From positions 1 to 64,000 of the forward strand of contig JAKCPI010005698.1 in assembly GCA_023213315.1 (NCBI GenBank): DNA of 64,000 bases. The letters run 5' to 3'. Of this stretch, positions 1-11,049 are shown one piece after another. The translations under genes were made by a program, and so were the position numbers. The DNA is from Euborellia annulipes. Lineage: Eukaryota > Arthropoda > Insecta > Dermaptera > Anisolabididae. Numbering within the stretch: the stretch's first letter is position 1; every line of letters starts with the position of its first letter. The notes below the pieces were generated by a model. The model made no database searches. It saw nothing but the letters and a program-made list of their open reading frames with translations, and was not told the origin of the DNA.

Positions 1-848
1 AAACAAAAAATTAATATTCCTAATTAGCACAGCTGAATTGACCTTCGAAGTTGAAATATTAAGAGAAATGAAATATATCTGAATAACTATTAAGTCAAAT
101 AAAAAATATTTTCGGAGTGAGATTCAAATTCTAAGTGGGCCGTCTAAGTCTAGATACATAGCATTTTTATTTTTTATTTTTTAAAAACACTCACACTTTT
201 CTCATTCACTCTCACATTCACACAGTCTTTTGGGCAACTTAGGCCATTTAAGACTTTGACGATAACCGTTATTTAATAATATATATTTATTTGGGGTCCA
301 GGCATTCTTATTTAAGCCATTTGGTATCCAAATGACATATAAGATTAGATAAAATTCACGCGAATTTATTTCTTTAATTCATCAAAAAGATCATTTTCCT
401 AACAACAAAAACAATATCTATTAATTAATTTTGTAATTTGTAAGGAAAAGTCCCGTTGGCCCCTCTGGGCTCCTGAGTCAGGAGCCGGATGAAAATCTAT
501 CAATCATTTAGCTGGCAGAGATAAATCATTCGAGGAGCTGATTTACACGAGGAATTAGAAAAAGAAAAAAGTGATGAGATTATAGCATAGAATTAAAAGT
601 GTGATATTACTAAAGCAGCAGGGGAGGCAAGAATTTTGACATGCCGAAAAGAATTAAAATTGACAAGCATTAAGAAATTCATAGATACAACAATTTTAGA
701 TATGTTTTTTCCAGGAAAAAAGTTTTTTTTTTTAGAGTAATTTAATAAAGAAATTATGAAAAAGATATTCTAATAATTAAGATCATCGATTTTTTCGATT
801 CATTTATATAGTATACATGTAACAGGATCAATTTCCAAAACAAAACAA
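1..848. other. AT-rich non-coding DNA
   Basis: No open reading frame or conserved domain is visible. The stretch is A/T-rich with short poly-T runs and holds one SINE remnant, listed separately. The segment near 445-500 (tcccgttggcccctctgggc) is locally richer in G/C but has no recognisable identity. Confidence 0.6.
178..345 (-). repeat. SINE family C, truncated copy
   Basis: Read on the minus strand this ends in the same tail as the full copy at 28914-29197: the CCATTTGG hairpin region, the word AATGCCTGGACCCC, a stretch around ACGGTTATCGT, then a GTGAATGAGAAAAGTGTGAG-like tail and an A-rich end. The tRNA-like head is missing, as is common for 5'-truncated SINEs. Confidence 0.6.
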
Positions 849-1011
849 AAGTGGAGTAGCTAGGTTGTCGGAAACCCCGGGACAGGAAGATGGGGCACTT
901 AACAAATTTATATATCCCAAGTTCTGATTCAGTGCCCCTTACTTTGGGTTTGTACCAGCCTAACTATATAATTTTCAAAAATCCAGGAGTGAGAATTTTT
1001 TTTTAATTTGT

Positions 1012-1142
1012 TTAAGATCTTTTTTTGGCATCTAAAGCCATTTAGACCCCATACAAATGAAATAAATTTTTCTCGCTTGGGACGGGAAGCGAACCCGGGG
1101 CCCTAGGCACGAGAGTCTTCTCTCTAAGTCACGGATCACGAG
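1012..1142 (-). repeat. SINE family B copy
   Basis: On the minus strand a degenerate tRNA-like head with a B-box-like GGGTTCGCTTCCCG is followed by AAATTTATTTCATTT, a GGGGTCTAAATGGC segment and an A-rich end. The same order is seen in the copies at 5126-5295 and 12070-12225. The head is only partly preserved. Confidence 0.55.
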
Positions 1143-1269
1143 CAGTGAGAAAATTAAATAGTAGCCAAAATAAATAAAAGTTTCTTTAATTGAACGAGTA
1201 TAATGAGAAAACTTTGAAAATTAGGGATGTAAAGGTTATGAGAAAATGTAGTCATTGATGCCATAAACG

Positions 1270-1525
1270 CAGGGGCGTATATAAGGGGGGGGGGGCCCGG
1301 CCCCCCCGAAATTTCCCAAACACATATACATATATAGGGATATACAGACATCAGCGCAACAAATTTTTCTGCAGGGTGGAAAACTTTGATTCCGCAAAAG
1401 AAAAAATGTTCCGCAAAAAATTTCGTGTGAAAAAAAATTTAGTTTCTTTAAAAAAAATTTTTCTCAAAAAAATTTTTGAGTTCGCGGCCCCCCCCCCCCG
1501 AAAAAAATTTCTATATACGCCCCTG
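1270..1525. mobile_element. hAT-type MITE with perfect 8-bp target duplication
   Basis: The element starts CAGGGGCGTATATA and ends TATATACGCCCCTG. It is flanked on both sides by the identical octamer cataaacg (1262-1269 and 1526-1533). Eight-base duplications with CAG...CTG ends are the signature of hAT transposition. It is 256 bp long with G/C runs just inside each end and no transposase, so it must have moved with an enzyme supplied in trans. Confidence 0.85.
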
Positions 1526-1749
1526 CATAAACGAACTAAATTCAGGTCCTAATTCGCTGATGCAATGACGCCCATGACTTTGGGGGGGGGGGGGGGGGGG
1601 AGGTCCCGGTTGTACTAACCTAGCTACGACCTTGGGCACCAAGTTAATTTTTTTTTTAATTTATTGCTTATTTATATAATGGAATAGTAGAACATGATTG
1701 CAGCTGATATGTTGAATAGGGAAGAGGATGCATGCAGCTAATAATTGAG

Positions 1750-1930
1750 CCTCTATTTAATAATTAAATACTCTTTATTCGTAACGTTTCGGCTGGGATC
1801 AATCTTGCCATCTTCAGCCTTCAAATTTTTATACGAAAAAATAGTGATTGATACATATTATTGGCATTCACTTGACAAATTTGTATTAATAACAACGACA
1901 ACACTATTTTATCGTATAAAAATTTGAAGG
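1750..1930. repeat. Fold-back element with hammerhead-like module
   Basis: Two arms of about 29 nt at 1818-1846 and 1902-1930 are nearly perfect reverse complements (ccttcaaatttttatacg versus cgtataaaaatttgaagg). On the minus strand, outside the left arm, is the module CTGAAGATGGC, a spacer, GCCGAAACGTTACG, then AATAAAG. The module recurs in other fold-backs of this window. No coding capacity is visible. Confidence 0.6.
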
Positions 1931-3013
1931 AAGTCGGCCATTTTAGCCTCACGAGATTTCACGTACTCTCTCAACGGTATCATATTAAAATAATGACATT
2001 ATTTTTTACTTAATTACTTTTGGGGTTAGGGAATTGGATTTGGTTTACCCTTTGATAATTTGGAAGAAATTATCAAATTGAATTAATAAGTATAATAAAA
2101 TTCAAAGTAATTAATCCTAAAAATAATCATTACTGTATAATATTCATTATTCAATCGATTGATAAGACATAGCCAACATGTTATTAAAATCTATTTTATA
2201 TATTTATATAACAAATGATCAATATTAATATTTATTTATTTACCTTAAAATTATGTAAATTGCTGATAATGTATGGTCCAGGTTTTAAATTCACTAAGTA
2301 AATTAACTAAACTAACGAAACTAACACAAGCACTTTTAACAAATAATTTTTTATGCACTCAACAATAAACTATAAAGTGATTAGAGAGTAGGCCGCTAGA
2401 GGCGTGGGAGTAGCAAGTGTGGCCAGCTCTCTCCATTTGGAACGATAATATTTAAAAATTTTTATAAAAAATAAAAATAAAATAAATTTTACTTATTTAA
2501 TAGTCTGCGTCCCAAACTCCAAATAGGGATGGGAAGGAATCTTTACAAAAATTTTTTGTAATCATTAATTTTTGCAAAATTTAGATATTATTTATTATTA
2601 CTATGCATATTTTGATTTATTTTTTTTTAATGCCTTTTAGGCACCTGAGGCCATTTAGAACATTTTAACAATTTAATTTATTATCAATACAATCATCTAA
2701 GCATATTTCTTTTATATTTAATTTAATAAAGATTAAAAAGTTGAGAGAGGGAAATTCAAATTCGTATATTTTATTTAGACATAGGAAAAAAAATTTACTT
2801 TCCCACTTTTTTCATTATTTTTTTATATATAAAAAATAAAGTACATCGAGGTGTCCTGTACATAAGTGAGAAAAATTTTTTATCTTATGAAGGGAGCTCT
2901 AAAAAAATCAAACGAAAATTATTTTGGAAATTTTTATAATGAAATTAATATCATTATCATTATTATATATAAAGCGCTAGCAACTGACTGACTTCCTATC
3001 CCTGTGTGTATGT
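1931..3013. other. AT-rich non-coding DNA with repeat remnants
   Basis: No gene is recognised. A SINE family B tail remnant is visible near 2630-2680 (ggcacctgaggccatttaga). The segment from about 2968 to 3021, continued after the hAT insertion, matches on the opposite strand the repeat near 30130-30235 (aaagcgcta, ctgacttcct, tccctgtgtgt). It is therefore an older dispersed repeat that later received the hAT insertion. Confidence 0.5.
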
Positions 3014-3021
3014 GCCTGTTC

Positions 3022-3284
3022 CAGTGGCGTAGCGAGGGGGGAGCAAGGGGGGTCATCATGCCCCGGGCGCTACTCACAAAGGGGCGCCAAATGATCCGCA
3101 AAACAAAAAATTGCTGGATAATTTTTATATTTAATATAATTGATTTCTGGAAAATATATTTTAAATTTAGTTCCAAAGTAATATAATAATTTTGTACATA
3201 TAATATTATATGGTTTTCGAATGGGGAGGGGGGCGCTAAAAAGGTATTGTGCCCCGGGCGCGAGTTAACCTCGCTACGCCACTG
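3022..3284. mobile_element. hAT-type MITE, CAGTGGCGTAGCGAG family
   Basis: This 263-bp element has termini CAGTGGCGTAGCGAGG and CTCGCTACGCCACTG. The octamer gcctgttc flanks it exactly on both sides (3014-3021, 3285-3292). Inside are CCCGGGCGC blocks near both ends and an AT-rich middle. A second member with the same structure is at 16534-16816. It encodes no transposase. Confidence 0.9.
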
Positions 3285-3292
3285 GCCTGTTC

Positions 3293-3953
3293 TCTCGCTG
3301 ATAGGCTAGAGTTACAGGAAGTGGAGCGGGAAAGAGAAATTTAAAACTAATCAGAGAGGAACATTTGAAAATTTCCAAACAATGAGCAAGAATAAATTTG
3401 ATGCATTTGCTTTGCCACTTGTTTACAATATAATTTATAAAATGATTATAATAAAAAAATGTTAAAATGGTAACTTTGAAATTCAATAATTTCTTCACCC
3501 TGTAGCGCAAGAATATTTGTGCCGTACCATAATTTCTTTTTCTTTCATACATTATATAGTAAACTCTTATTTATTTTATATTATATTAAAATCCATATTT
3601 ATATGTTCATATTTAACAAGGAGATATAATTATTATTTAATTGCTTGTTATATACAATATATGAGTAAAATTATTCGATAATCAAATCATATATAGAACA
3701 CCCAAATTAGTCAGTTTTTGCAAAATTTATTACATAAAAAAATTTATCTAGTCTGTTTGTTTTTAAAATTAAGTTAATTTTTTTCTTCAGAAACCGGTTG
3801 TCTAATCAGCTCCCTTTTTTCATTAAATATTATATAAAAGTAATTTTTTCTTTTTAGCGAAATCTTATAATTTTTGTCTTGTAATTACATTAGTATATTA
3901 TTATTTTTTGGTTAAGAAATAAGAGGTTTTAAAGGTGGTGTTCTTCTTAATCG
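3293..3953. promoter_or_regulatory. Region upstream of the Awh start codon
   Basis: This stretch lies directly 5' of the first coding exon and should hold the 5' UTR and possibly the promoter. It is AT-rich and I see no clear TATA box, initiator or GC box that would fix a start site. An in-frame TAA at 3948-3950, two codons before the ATG, supports 3954 as the initiation codon if no further intron lies upstream. The call rests on position only. Confidence 0.3.
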
Positions 3954-4165
3954 ATGAGTGACAATGATGTTGATTGTGTGCAGACGGAGCACCGGGCGTG
4001 CACTGCGTGCCAGGAGCCGATCACGGACAAGTTCCTGCTGCAGGTGTCTGGAAGGTGCTGGCACGCTCACTGCCTGCGCTGCTGCGTCTGCCAACTCGCA
4101 CTTGATCGACAACCCAGCTGCTTTATCCGAGATGACAGCGTCTACTGTAAGCAAGACTATGCTAA
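3954..4165 (+). CDS. Awh: Awh exon 1: start and LIM domain 1
   Basis: This exon encodes residues 1-70 plus two bases of codon 71. A short acidic N-terminus (MSDNDVDCVQTEHRA) leads into LIM1. The zinc ligands are visible as C16-x2-C19, H37-x2-C40, C43-x2-C46 and C65-x2-D68, the normal spacing with Asp as last ligand. The donor at 4166 is a perfect GTAAGT and leaves phase 2. The ATG at 3954 is preceded in frame by TAA at 3948-3950, which fixes the start unless an unseen upstream exon is spliced in. Codons are much richer in G/C than the surroundings, as expected for a constrained exon. Reading on past the donor meets a stop at once. LIM domains of this class bind LIM-domain-binding cofactors rather than DNA. 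Confidence 0.93.
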
Positions 4166-4394
4166 GTAAGTATCCACTTGAATCTTCTTACTTTTTCAAT
4201 CATCTTTTTTTAATATGAAGAAATAAAGGGTGATCCTTCTTGCATAAAAATATATATATAGGAATATGAGATGATTGGTGACTGAGCATGGATCTTGGAT
4301 TCCAAGGAAGGAACTTCAATTTCGTATTCTTGAAATTTCATTCAAATATTCACAAATCAGAAAGGAACTTGGAGTTGGCGAAGGTCGTTGGATG

Positions 4395-4830
4395 CAGTGC
4401 CGGATTAAAAAAGATGGAGGCCCTTAGGTAGTCGAAATCTCGGGGCCCTGTGAACAGGGCTGTATTTCTAAATAGGCTGCAGCCTAGAGCGGCAACAAAT
4501 TCAGGGGCGGCGGATTGGCAATTAATTCAATTGTTAAAACGATGTAGGCCTATTTGCCAAATTTTCCGCAAAGATAAAATGATTTTCACGGAAGGGAAAA
4601 AAGTTTTCCGCAGGGCGGAAAAATTTCGTTTACGGGAGCGGCAAAAGAACTTAGCCCCCAGAAAAAATGAAAAATATATAATTTTAAAAATTTTCATAAA
4701 TCATTTCCCATTAAATATATCATTTTAAAATATATTTACAAAGGAGGTGGGGGAAAATCTGCGGCCTCGCTCCCCCCTCTCGGAAAAATAATAATATATA
4801 TTTATATACTCCCCTACGATGCTTGCCACT
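4395..4830. repeat. Nested hAT-like remnants
   Basis: CAG-type starts are seen at 4395 (cagtgccggatt) and 4455 (cagggctgtattt), and a right end at about 4800-4820 reads atatactcccctacg, like the CAGGGGCGTATATA family. Between them are words such as gataaaatgattttcacgg, which also occur in the repeat at 30237-30620. No matching 8-bp duplication could be paired, so the nesting order is unknown. Confidence 0.45.
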
Positions 4831-5125
4831 TTTACCAGGCGTCGAGCGACAAAAATTTCAATTTAATTTCAATTGAATAGGCTGAGTCTAAAAGACCTCA
4901 GATGCCGAAAAAAGAGAAAAAAATAAATCTTGACTATATTTCTTGAAAGATGTTGATTATTTGACTCAATACTCTGACATTTGAGTTCATACTCCCAACT
5001 GTTGGAATGAGGATAGCGTTATTTAATTAAAGCCGAAACTGTTACCTTAACAGAGAATTTTATTTAGTGGAGACTGATTACCCAGCTACTCGCTCATTTT
5101 TATCTATTGTATAAATATAAAATTG

Positions 5126-5295
5126 TCCTCGGGCTGGAGATTAGTTGTTAGCGTGCTGGACTTCGGTACTAAGGACCGAGGGTTCGCATCCCGTCTCATG
5201 CGACAAAATTTATTTTAATTTAAATGGCTAGCAATAAATTGAAATAAATAGAGACGGTGTCTAAATGGCCTTCGTTGCCGAAAAAGACCTTAAAT
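5126..5295 (+). repeat. SINE family B, near full length
   Basis: A tRNA-like head contains a degenerate A-box region (ttagttgttagcgtgctgg) and a B-box-like GAGGGTTCGCATCCCG. The body has AATTTATTTTAATTTAAATGG, AATAAATAGAGACGG and GTCTAAATGGCC. The tail GCCGAAAAAGACCTTAAA leads into AAATAAATAAAT. This is the arrangement of tRNA-derived SINEs transcribed by RNA polymerase III. Confidence 0.65.
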
Positions 5296-5944
5296 AAATA
5301 AATAAAAATAATAATATACCCGGTAAATATAAAATGTCCAAATGATGGTCAATTAGGAGTCAAAAAGATGATAGATAAACCGAATTTCCGCAAAAATACA
5401 AAGGAGTCGAGCGTTCCTCCTGGAGCAATTTGAGATATAAAATCTCCTCCAGTGACAGAACAGGCACTAAAAGCTTGAGGAATGGGAAATGGATCAAGCC
5501 TAGAGTCATGAGAAATTGGGAAGCAAAATAGATCACAAAGAAACATCTCAATGAAACAAAAGAAACATTTCACGGAATATTTTGTTGAATTTTCTGTCTT
5601 AATCAGTTATCCGTTTCGGTTAATCGTTTTCCAAAATGAACCTTTTGTCAATATTTTTCACACTGCACACTCATAAACAGATAATTAGTAAGATGGGCCT
5701 ACTACTCACGTATTTCGATGGCCGCATGCAACTTTAGGTATCGCCTTAGCAATGGATCTGTTGGTGTCCCATTTGAGTCATCTCCTACACATTAGAGATT
5801 TCTACCACTCGATGAGCTCTTTTTTAATGAAGTCACTGGCGAGATTTGCCTGGAAGATAAAAATGGAAAATTAAAAACAAATCATCTAAGAATATTAAAT
5901 TAAATATCTAGATTTATGCTTTATTTTACGAGTTTAAAGTTTTC
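5296..5944. other. Non-repetitive intronic DNA
   Basis: Nothing is firmly recognised. The part at 5340-5580 has mixed composition and an open minus-strand frame of about 74 codons, but no known domain, splice sites or start context support a gene. It could be an unrecognised repeat or a constrained non-coding block. Confidence 0.4.
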
Positions 5945-5949
5945 ATTAT

Positions 5950-6095
5950 TGCCCTATCGGTCAGAGGTAGAGCATTAGCTTCTGTGCTAAAGTCCAGTCC
6001 CAGGCAAAAAAATTTATTTCAATTGAATCAATTGAAATAAATAGGGAAAGGGTCTAAATGGCCTCAAATGCCGAAAAAGACTGACCTAAAAAAAT
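5950..6095 (+). repeat. SINE family B copy
   Basis: The head begins gccctatcggtcagaggtag, with an A-box-like gtcagaggtagagcat and no recognisable B box. The body has TTTATTTCAATTGAATC, AATAAATAGGG and GTCTAAATGGCC, and the tail TGCCGAAAAAGACTG ends in A-rich DNA. Confidence 0.55.
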
Positions 6096-6114
6096 TTATT
6101 CTTTAACTAAGAAA

Positions 6115-6373
6115 CAGTGGCGGATCCAGAAGTGTTTCTCGGGGGGGGGGGGGGTAATCTGGAGTGACTGGTCCCACAGCACACATTTTTTTCTTAATTT
6201 CGGTAATTTAAAGGCGCATTCTGTACTTGTTTGCCAGAATATAAATACAAATCAACAACAAATCAAATTTTACATTAAAAATACATTTTTTTTTTTTTTA
6301 AAAAGTATTTTTTTTTTTCAAATCTCAGGGGGGGGTAATTACCCCCTTTACCTCCCCCTTGTATCCGCCCTTG
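6115..6373. mobile_element. hAT-type MITE, CAGTGGCGGATCC family
   Basis: This 259-bp element starts CAGTGGCGGATCCAG and ends TATCCGCCCTTG. Identical octamers ctaagaaa flank it (6107-6114 and 6374-6381). Runs of G and C lie just inside the ends and T runs in the middle. No coding capacity is seen. The perfect duplication makes this a clear hAT insertion. Confidence 0.88.
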
Positions 6374-6381
6374 CTAAGAAA

Positions 6382-7657
6382 TTTAAAATACAGCATTATA
6401 AACGAAAAATCAATGTTATTGAGAATGTATCCTTATCAGAGAATTATAAATAAACTATTTTTTGTAGACTAGAACCGTGCCGGGGGGGGGCATTTTTTAT
6501 GCATCTGGGCTACAATTAATAGTTTATTTTTTATTTTTGTTATCTAAATAAATATGAGCTGATCACTCAAATTGTTATTTATAATATCAATTATGTTTAG
6601 ATAGCCTGAGATGATGTAAAAAAAAACTATTTTTTTCGCCATCTGAGCCTTATTTATTTACATTATCTGTTCATATAATTTTAATCATTTTGTCGGTCAC
6701 TTTTGGGAGCGAACCTCTAAACACTACAAGAACAAAAAACCGTGACTTCTACCTCTGTGTTAAGGCAAATCATTTATATTCATAAAAAGTCTTTTTTTTA
6801 ATTTAATAATAAATAAAATATACAAAAATAACTTCAAAATCTTTGAATAAATTTCTTGATTATTAAAATAAAATTTAAATAAAAAGTTGGTATAATTAAT
6901 TAAATAAATAAAGATTCTTAATTGCTTTAGAGTATCAAAATTTATTCAAAAACATCAGTTAAATGTTGTATATATATAAACATTCGTCAATAAAATAATT
7001 TTTCCCTCTCAATAAGGATTTGCTCTTTAAACTTTTAAAAGATTATTGAGATTATATATTAAAAAAATAAGTTTATAAATAATTCATTTGTTTTTTTTTT
7101 TTTATTAATATAAATATCATGAAGTCAGTTTCTAGTATAAAATATTGATTTCTTGACTTAAATAAATTTTATTTTATTAATAATTTTAAATAAATTAAGA
7201 ATAAATGTCAAATGGCTTGTATAATAATTTTAATATTTTATTCTGTTCATTATAATAAAGAATTTAATAATGTAAAGTGAACTTCTACAAAAAGAAAAAA
7301 AAAATAGAAGCCATTAAATAATCATGATAAAGTGAATTTCGCTCATTTGCATGTAGAACTGAAATGAGGAATGGTCGTTATTTTTTTGGACCAGGGGACA
7401 CTGAGAGAGACCCTGAGAAAAGGTATCTGTTGCCTGTAGAATGACCCCAAAAGGGATGGCTTGGCATGTGGCCTTCCAATGTCTCTTTTTGGTTACCAAG
7501 CAAATTCCGAGGATAACAAAACCTGAGGGTGGAGGGAGATGAAGGGGGATATGTTTGTAGACAAAAATATATTCATTGAGTTCAAATAAATTAATATAAT
7601 TTTGGCAAGGATCTATTTTACCCAGCATAGAAATTCAACACTTCCGAATTAATGTTA
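6382..7657. other. AT-rich DNA with one less AT-rich block
   Basis: Mostly poly-A/T-rich sequence with no recognised element. The block at 7320-7620 is more complex and is open on the minus strand for 104 codons, but it shows no family motif. I treat it as non-coding, possibly regulatory. Confidence 0.45.
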
Positions 7658-7895
7658 GGTTGAACGCACACTAATTGAGTAAAAATGCTATTGGACAAAA
7701 CGTTTTTAACTAATCTTGCCTAAAACTGTTTTTTCAATACTTTTCTATGGGTCAACGCACACTGAGGAGGCAAAACACAATTGAGCATGATTCGGCATCA
7801 TTTGAACAAAATGTTTTGGCATTGAGCGTTTTGCTCAATCGGTGTGCGTTGACATTGAGCAAAATGTTTTGTCATTGAGCGTTTTGCTTGGATTG
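7658..7895. repeat. Inverted-repeat MITE-like unit
   Basis: The words gttgaacgcacac at the left and ggtgtgcgttgac at the right are inverted, and gtcaacgcacac appears again at 7753. Repeated ATTGAGC and AAAACGTTTT/AAAATGTTTTG words occur throughout. This looks like a short DNA-transposon derivative with internal sub-repeats. Class and target duplication are not resolved. Confidence 0.45.
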
Positions 7896-7904
7896 GAGAA
7901 AAGA

Positions 7905-8845
7905 AATTAAAAATTCGATATGAGATTTTGATGGATATAACGTTTTGAGGTCCCCTCCAAAAAGTGTCTGTGTGCTGTGAACAAACTATCTCAAGAACGA
8001 AAAGAGCTAAGAGGTTGAAATTTTATATTTAAGTTAGGCATCCCCCCTGGGACGTAACACAGAGCTTATGAACAAAATCGGCCAAAGAGCACTAGTATTT
8101 TACTGATATTTTTAGTTTTTTTCGATTTTCTCAAAATCCGCTCAAACGAATTTGATTAAAATTCAAAAATCAATTATTTTTTAGATGCTCTTTAAAATGT
8201 ATATTCTCATTTTGCTCTCAAAATTGTTTGAAGCACACTTTACTTTTGTATTTCAAAGCAAAGATAGGAGAAATGGTTGCCATGGTAATAAAATATAAAT
8301 TAATAAATAGGAAAAAGCGCCTCTTTTTCCACCATACACACTATTTTTTTGCAAATATTTCGGGTTGCAAACCCGCCATCCATCATCAGTGCAGTATTTT
8401 TGCCTCTGATTGTATAAATGTTTGTCATTTTCATATCAAAGTTCTTAAATAAGCAAATTACCAACAATGAAGAACTTTGATATGAAAATGACAAACATTT
8501 ATACCAGGCGAGTTAAAAATAGAGACGACATCCATCACCAAAACTATTTGCTGCACTGATGATGGGTGGCGTTTTGCAACCCGAAATATTTGCAAATAAA
8601 TAGTGTGTATGAAGCGCTGGCTTTTTCTCTTATTTATTGATCTCAACCTCCAGCCCCAAACAATCAACGATTACTAAATATAAATATTTTCCCATGTTTA
8701 TAAATTGAATTTTAAAATATCGGTGGAAACTAAATAAATCTCGACACAAAAAAGTATGGTGTGACAAGCACAGTACACAACTTTCGATTACCGAAGGTAA
8801 GAGAAAGTTATGTGCTGTACGACCAGTCACACCAGCTTTTTTAGT
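7905..8845 (-). repeat. RepA copy, interrupted by a fold-back
   Basis: On the minus strand the order is the CTGGTGTGAC hairpin (8745-8840), the A/T body, GTTGCCATGG (8276-8289 region), then the segment with TCAACCTCTTAGCTC and the CCTCAAAACGTTATATCC end. A fold-back (8299-8641) interrupts it: aaatataaat occurs on both sides of the insertion, and other copies read straight through as aaaatataaatattttccc. That gives an empty-site comparison. Confidence 0.7.
8299..8641. mobile_element. Fold-back element nested in RepA
   Basis: The ends are inverted (aataaataggaaaaagcgc versus the complement of gctttttctcttatttatt), as are long inner arms (gtttgtcattttcatatcaa versus ttgatatgaaaatgacaaac). Both arms carry CAAATATTTCGGGTTGC and, inside it, a CTGATGATGG word (right arm 8558-8605). 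It was inserted after RepA spread. No protein is encoded. Confidence 0.7.
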
Positions 8846-8849
8846 AATA

Positions 8850-9821
8850 TTTTACAAAAATTAAAAGTCAATAACAAGACAGAAATAACCGTTGAATTAG
8901 TGGTGATATTTTCATTCATACCGTATATTAATAATGATCTTTGTCTCGGCATTTAAGTTTTCCAAATCTCCTTGGAGCCGGAGAAGATTTGCTTTTTGGA
9001 CAGAAGAGACACTTCAGTTGCCGAAAAAGATCTAAAAAAAAAAAACGAATAAGACACTTACAAACTGTGACTTTTGGCTACAAAAGTTATGCGATATGCT
9101 TTCATAAATAGCAATCAGAGAGAAAATCGAATTTATATTCTTTTATAGCGATTAATTAGTGGGCTGTTTCTTCTAGTAACAAATAAAATACTATAAATAT
9201 AGAATTCCGTTTTTAAATAATAATAAGACAATTTATTTAAGTCTTTGTAGAAGAGTTGATGAAAAATAAATAAACACGGCCTTATAATAACTTAAGATTT
9301 TTTTTTTTTTTGTTTCCGAACAGATGGTTTCTACTTATGATATATGGGTTTGGAGAAGATGGCCGTTTAAATAGTATGTCTGTTGGATGGGGGTGGGGAT
9401 GATAGGTGCCCAAAGTATGACAAATGGCCGAGTTGCGGCTGCATTGCAAGTCATTCCCCCTTGAAAATAGTGTGTGGGTCCCAGTCTTTTTTCATGGTCC
9501 AGGGGTTGCTGCTGATCTGATTGTCTCCAGGGATTTACATAGGCAATGAGCCCGAAAAGACAACATCCAAAGATCCAAAGTGTCAAAGATTATATATGCT
9601 AAGCTGAAGACATCAGGGCGTGTTATCTGACCTGACCGATTGTTTTAGAGAGAATATGACACATTCGGGATATTAATGAAAATAAAAATAAGGGGGCGTT
9701 TGAATATTTAATACTACATATGTAGGGATAATTAAGAAAATCTAACGCCAACATTCCAATATTAATAGGAAACATAAAAACCAAAGGGAGGGGCTTCTTT
9801 ATAAAAAATCCAACGCTATTT
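8850..9821. other. Intronic DNA with a candidate constrained block
   Basis: 8950-9040 holds a SINE-like tail (TTGCCGAAAAAGATC). The block at 9335-9590 is markedly less AT-rich than its surroundings (for example gttgctgctgatctgattgt and gagttgcggctgcattgcaa), shows no repeat partner in the window, and is open for 83 codons on the minus strand without a recognisable domain. I favour a non-coding regulatory block over a gene. Confidence 0.35.
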
Positions 9822-10064
9822 GGACCCTGTTACGCATTAGTGTGTCAAGCGCCATCTACCGAGTTTTGAGAAATTAAGTTTTTTGTTTTCATTTGATTAT
9901 ATATAATTTTTTTTGTCAATTTTGCAAGTAACATTAAATATAAATTTTTTTTGGACATATTTCATAAAAAATACTATTAATTATAGCATTTGAAACAATA
10001 TTCCGTGCTTAACTCAATTTTTAATTTTTTTTGGCGCTTGACACACTATTGCATAACAGGGTCC
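9822..10064. repeat. MITE, GGACCCTGTTAYGCATTAG family
   Basis: This 243-bp unit has long terminal inverted repeats: GGACCCTGTTACGCATTAGT at the left and the complement of ACTATTGCATAACAGGGTCC at the right, followed inward by GTGTCAAGCGCCA. A second member is at 56124-56373. The target duplication is not obvious, so the superfamily is not assigned. Confidence 0.7.
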
Positions 10065-10194
10065 ATTTGATCTTTGTTAATCAACCCAAATCGGCCAAAT
10101 TATTCCTTATCATCTTGAACATAATACTACAGCTATAACAAATATTCAATTACTAAAATATTTAATTAAGAAGAAATTATTGGCTGAGTGATAA

Positions 10195-10678
10195 TTAACA
10201 GGAACAAGTAGATGAAGGCAGCCAGCAAAGAACAAAAACTTTATTTAAATATCGTCGACGTTTCGGGTACGCATCGCTCCCGGCTTCAGGACGATAAATT
10301 GTTAATGTTGTTTAGATTGATACATGTAGGTCTTTAAATAAATGTAATTTAATTGTCTATGAGAATTATAGTAGATGCCTGGGCTTAATTTATTGTTGAA
10401 TGGGCCCGAAACATCAGCACTGACCAAGATTAAAAGACTATATCAGTCTTTTAATCTTGGCCCAGGCACCTACTCCAATTCTCATAGACAATTAAACATA
10501 CATTTAATGGTATATGCAGATTTGTGATACAATTTTGTATGACCTACATGTATCAATCTAAACAACATTAACAATTTATCGTCCTGAAGATGGGAGCGAC
10601 GCGTTCCCGAAACGTCGACGATATTTAAATAAAGTTTTTGTTCTTTTCTGGCTGCCTTCATCTACCTGTTCCTGTTTA
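10195..10678. mobile_element. Fold-back element with paired CGAAACGTCGACG modules
   Basis: Outer arms (caggaacaagtagatgaagg and the complement of ccttcatctacctgttcctg) enclose a second inverted pair around the centre, including catgtatcaatctaaacaac near the right. Each arm carries TTTATTTAAATATCGTCGACG next to CCCGAAACGTC and CCTGAAGATGGGAGCGACGC (right arm, 10584-10640). The left-arm copy has CCTGAAGCCGGGAGCGATGC. Confidence 0.7.
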
Positions 10679-11049
10679 TAAATATTTTCATAGGTATATA
10701 GATTTTATTTCTTGAATTCTATCAATTTAATTGGCTACCAATAAAGTGAAATAAATAGAGACGGGGTCTAAATGACCTCCGTTGTCGAAAAAGACCTTAA
10801 ATATAAAAAAAAAATCTTGAATGTAGGCCCTACTGTCGTAAACTAAATATAAATGAAATCGACGCCAAAAATCTGGCGTGACAAACACAGAACACAACTT
10901 TCTATTACCGAACGTGTGACTGGTTGCACCAGATTTTTCACTAAAACTAAGATTTTAATTTCATCACTTTGACTGGTGCTTTTTTGAAATCCCAAATTTT
11001 TAAGGATTCCTTTAGTTAAAAAAATTTTACCTGAGACATCAACCCTAAC
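10679..11049. repeat. SINE-B tail and RepA hairpin fragment
   Basis: 10735-10815 is a family B tail (CAATTTAATTGGCTACCAAT, then AATAAATAGAGACGGGGTC). 10850-10945 is an isolated RepA 5' hairpin on the minus strand, starting AAAAATCTGGTGCAACCAGT and closing TTTGTCACGCCAGATTTTTG. The rest is unremarkable. Confidence 0.55.

Larger units (their letters stand above)
849..1635. repeat. Possible old hAT-like element, interrupted
   Basis: The left edge reads gtggagtagctaggttg and the right edge, on the opposite strand, reads ggtcgtagctaggttagt, which resembles the CAGTGGCGTAGCTAGG terminus seen in other elements here. A SINE (1012-1142) and a younger hAT MITE (1270-1525) lie inside. A G run of about 20 (1580-1600) sits just inside the right edge, as in other hAT-like copies. 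I could not see a convincing target-site duplication, so the boundaries are tentative. Confidence 0.35.
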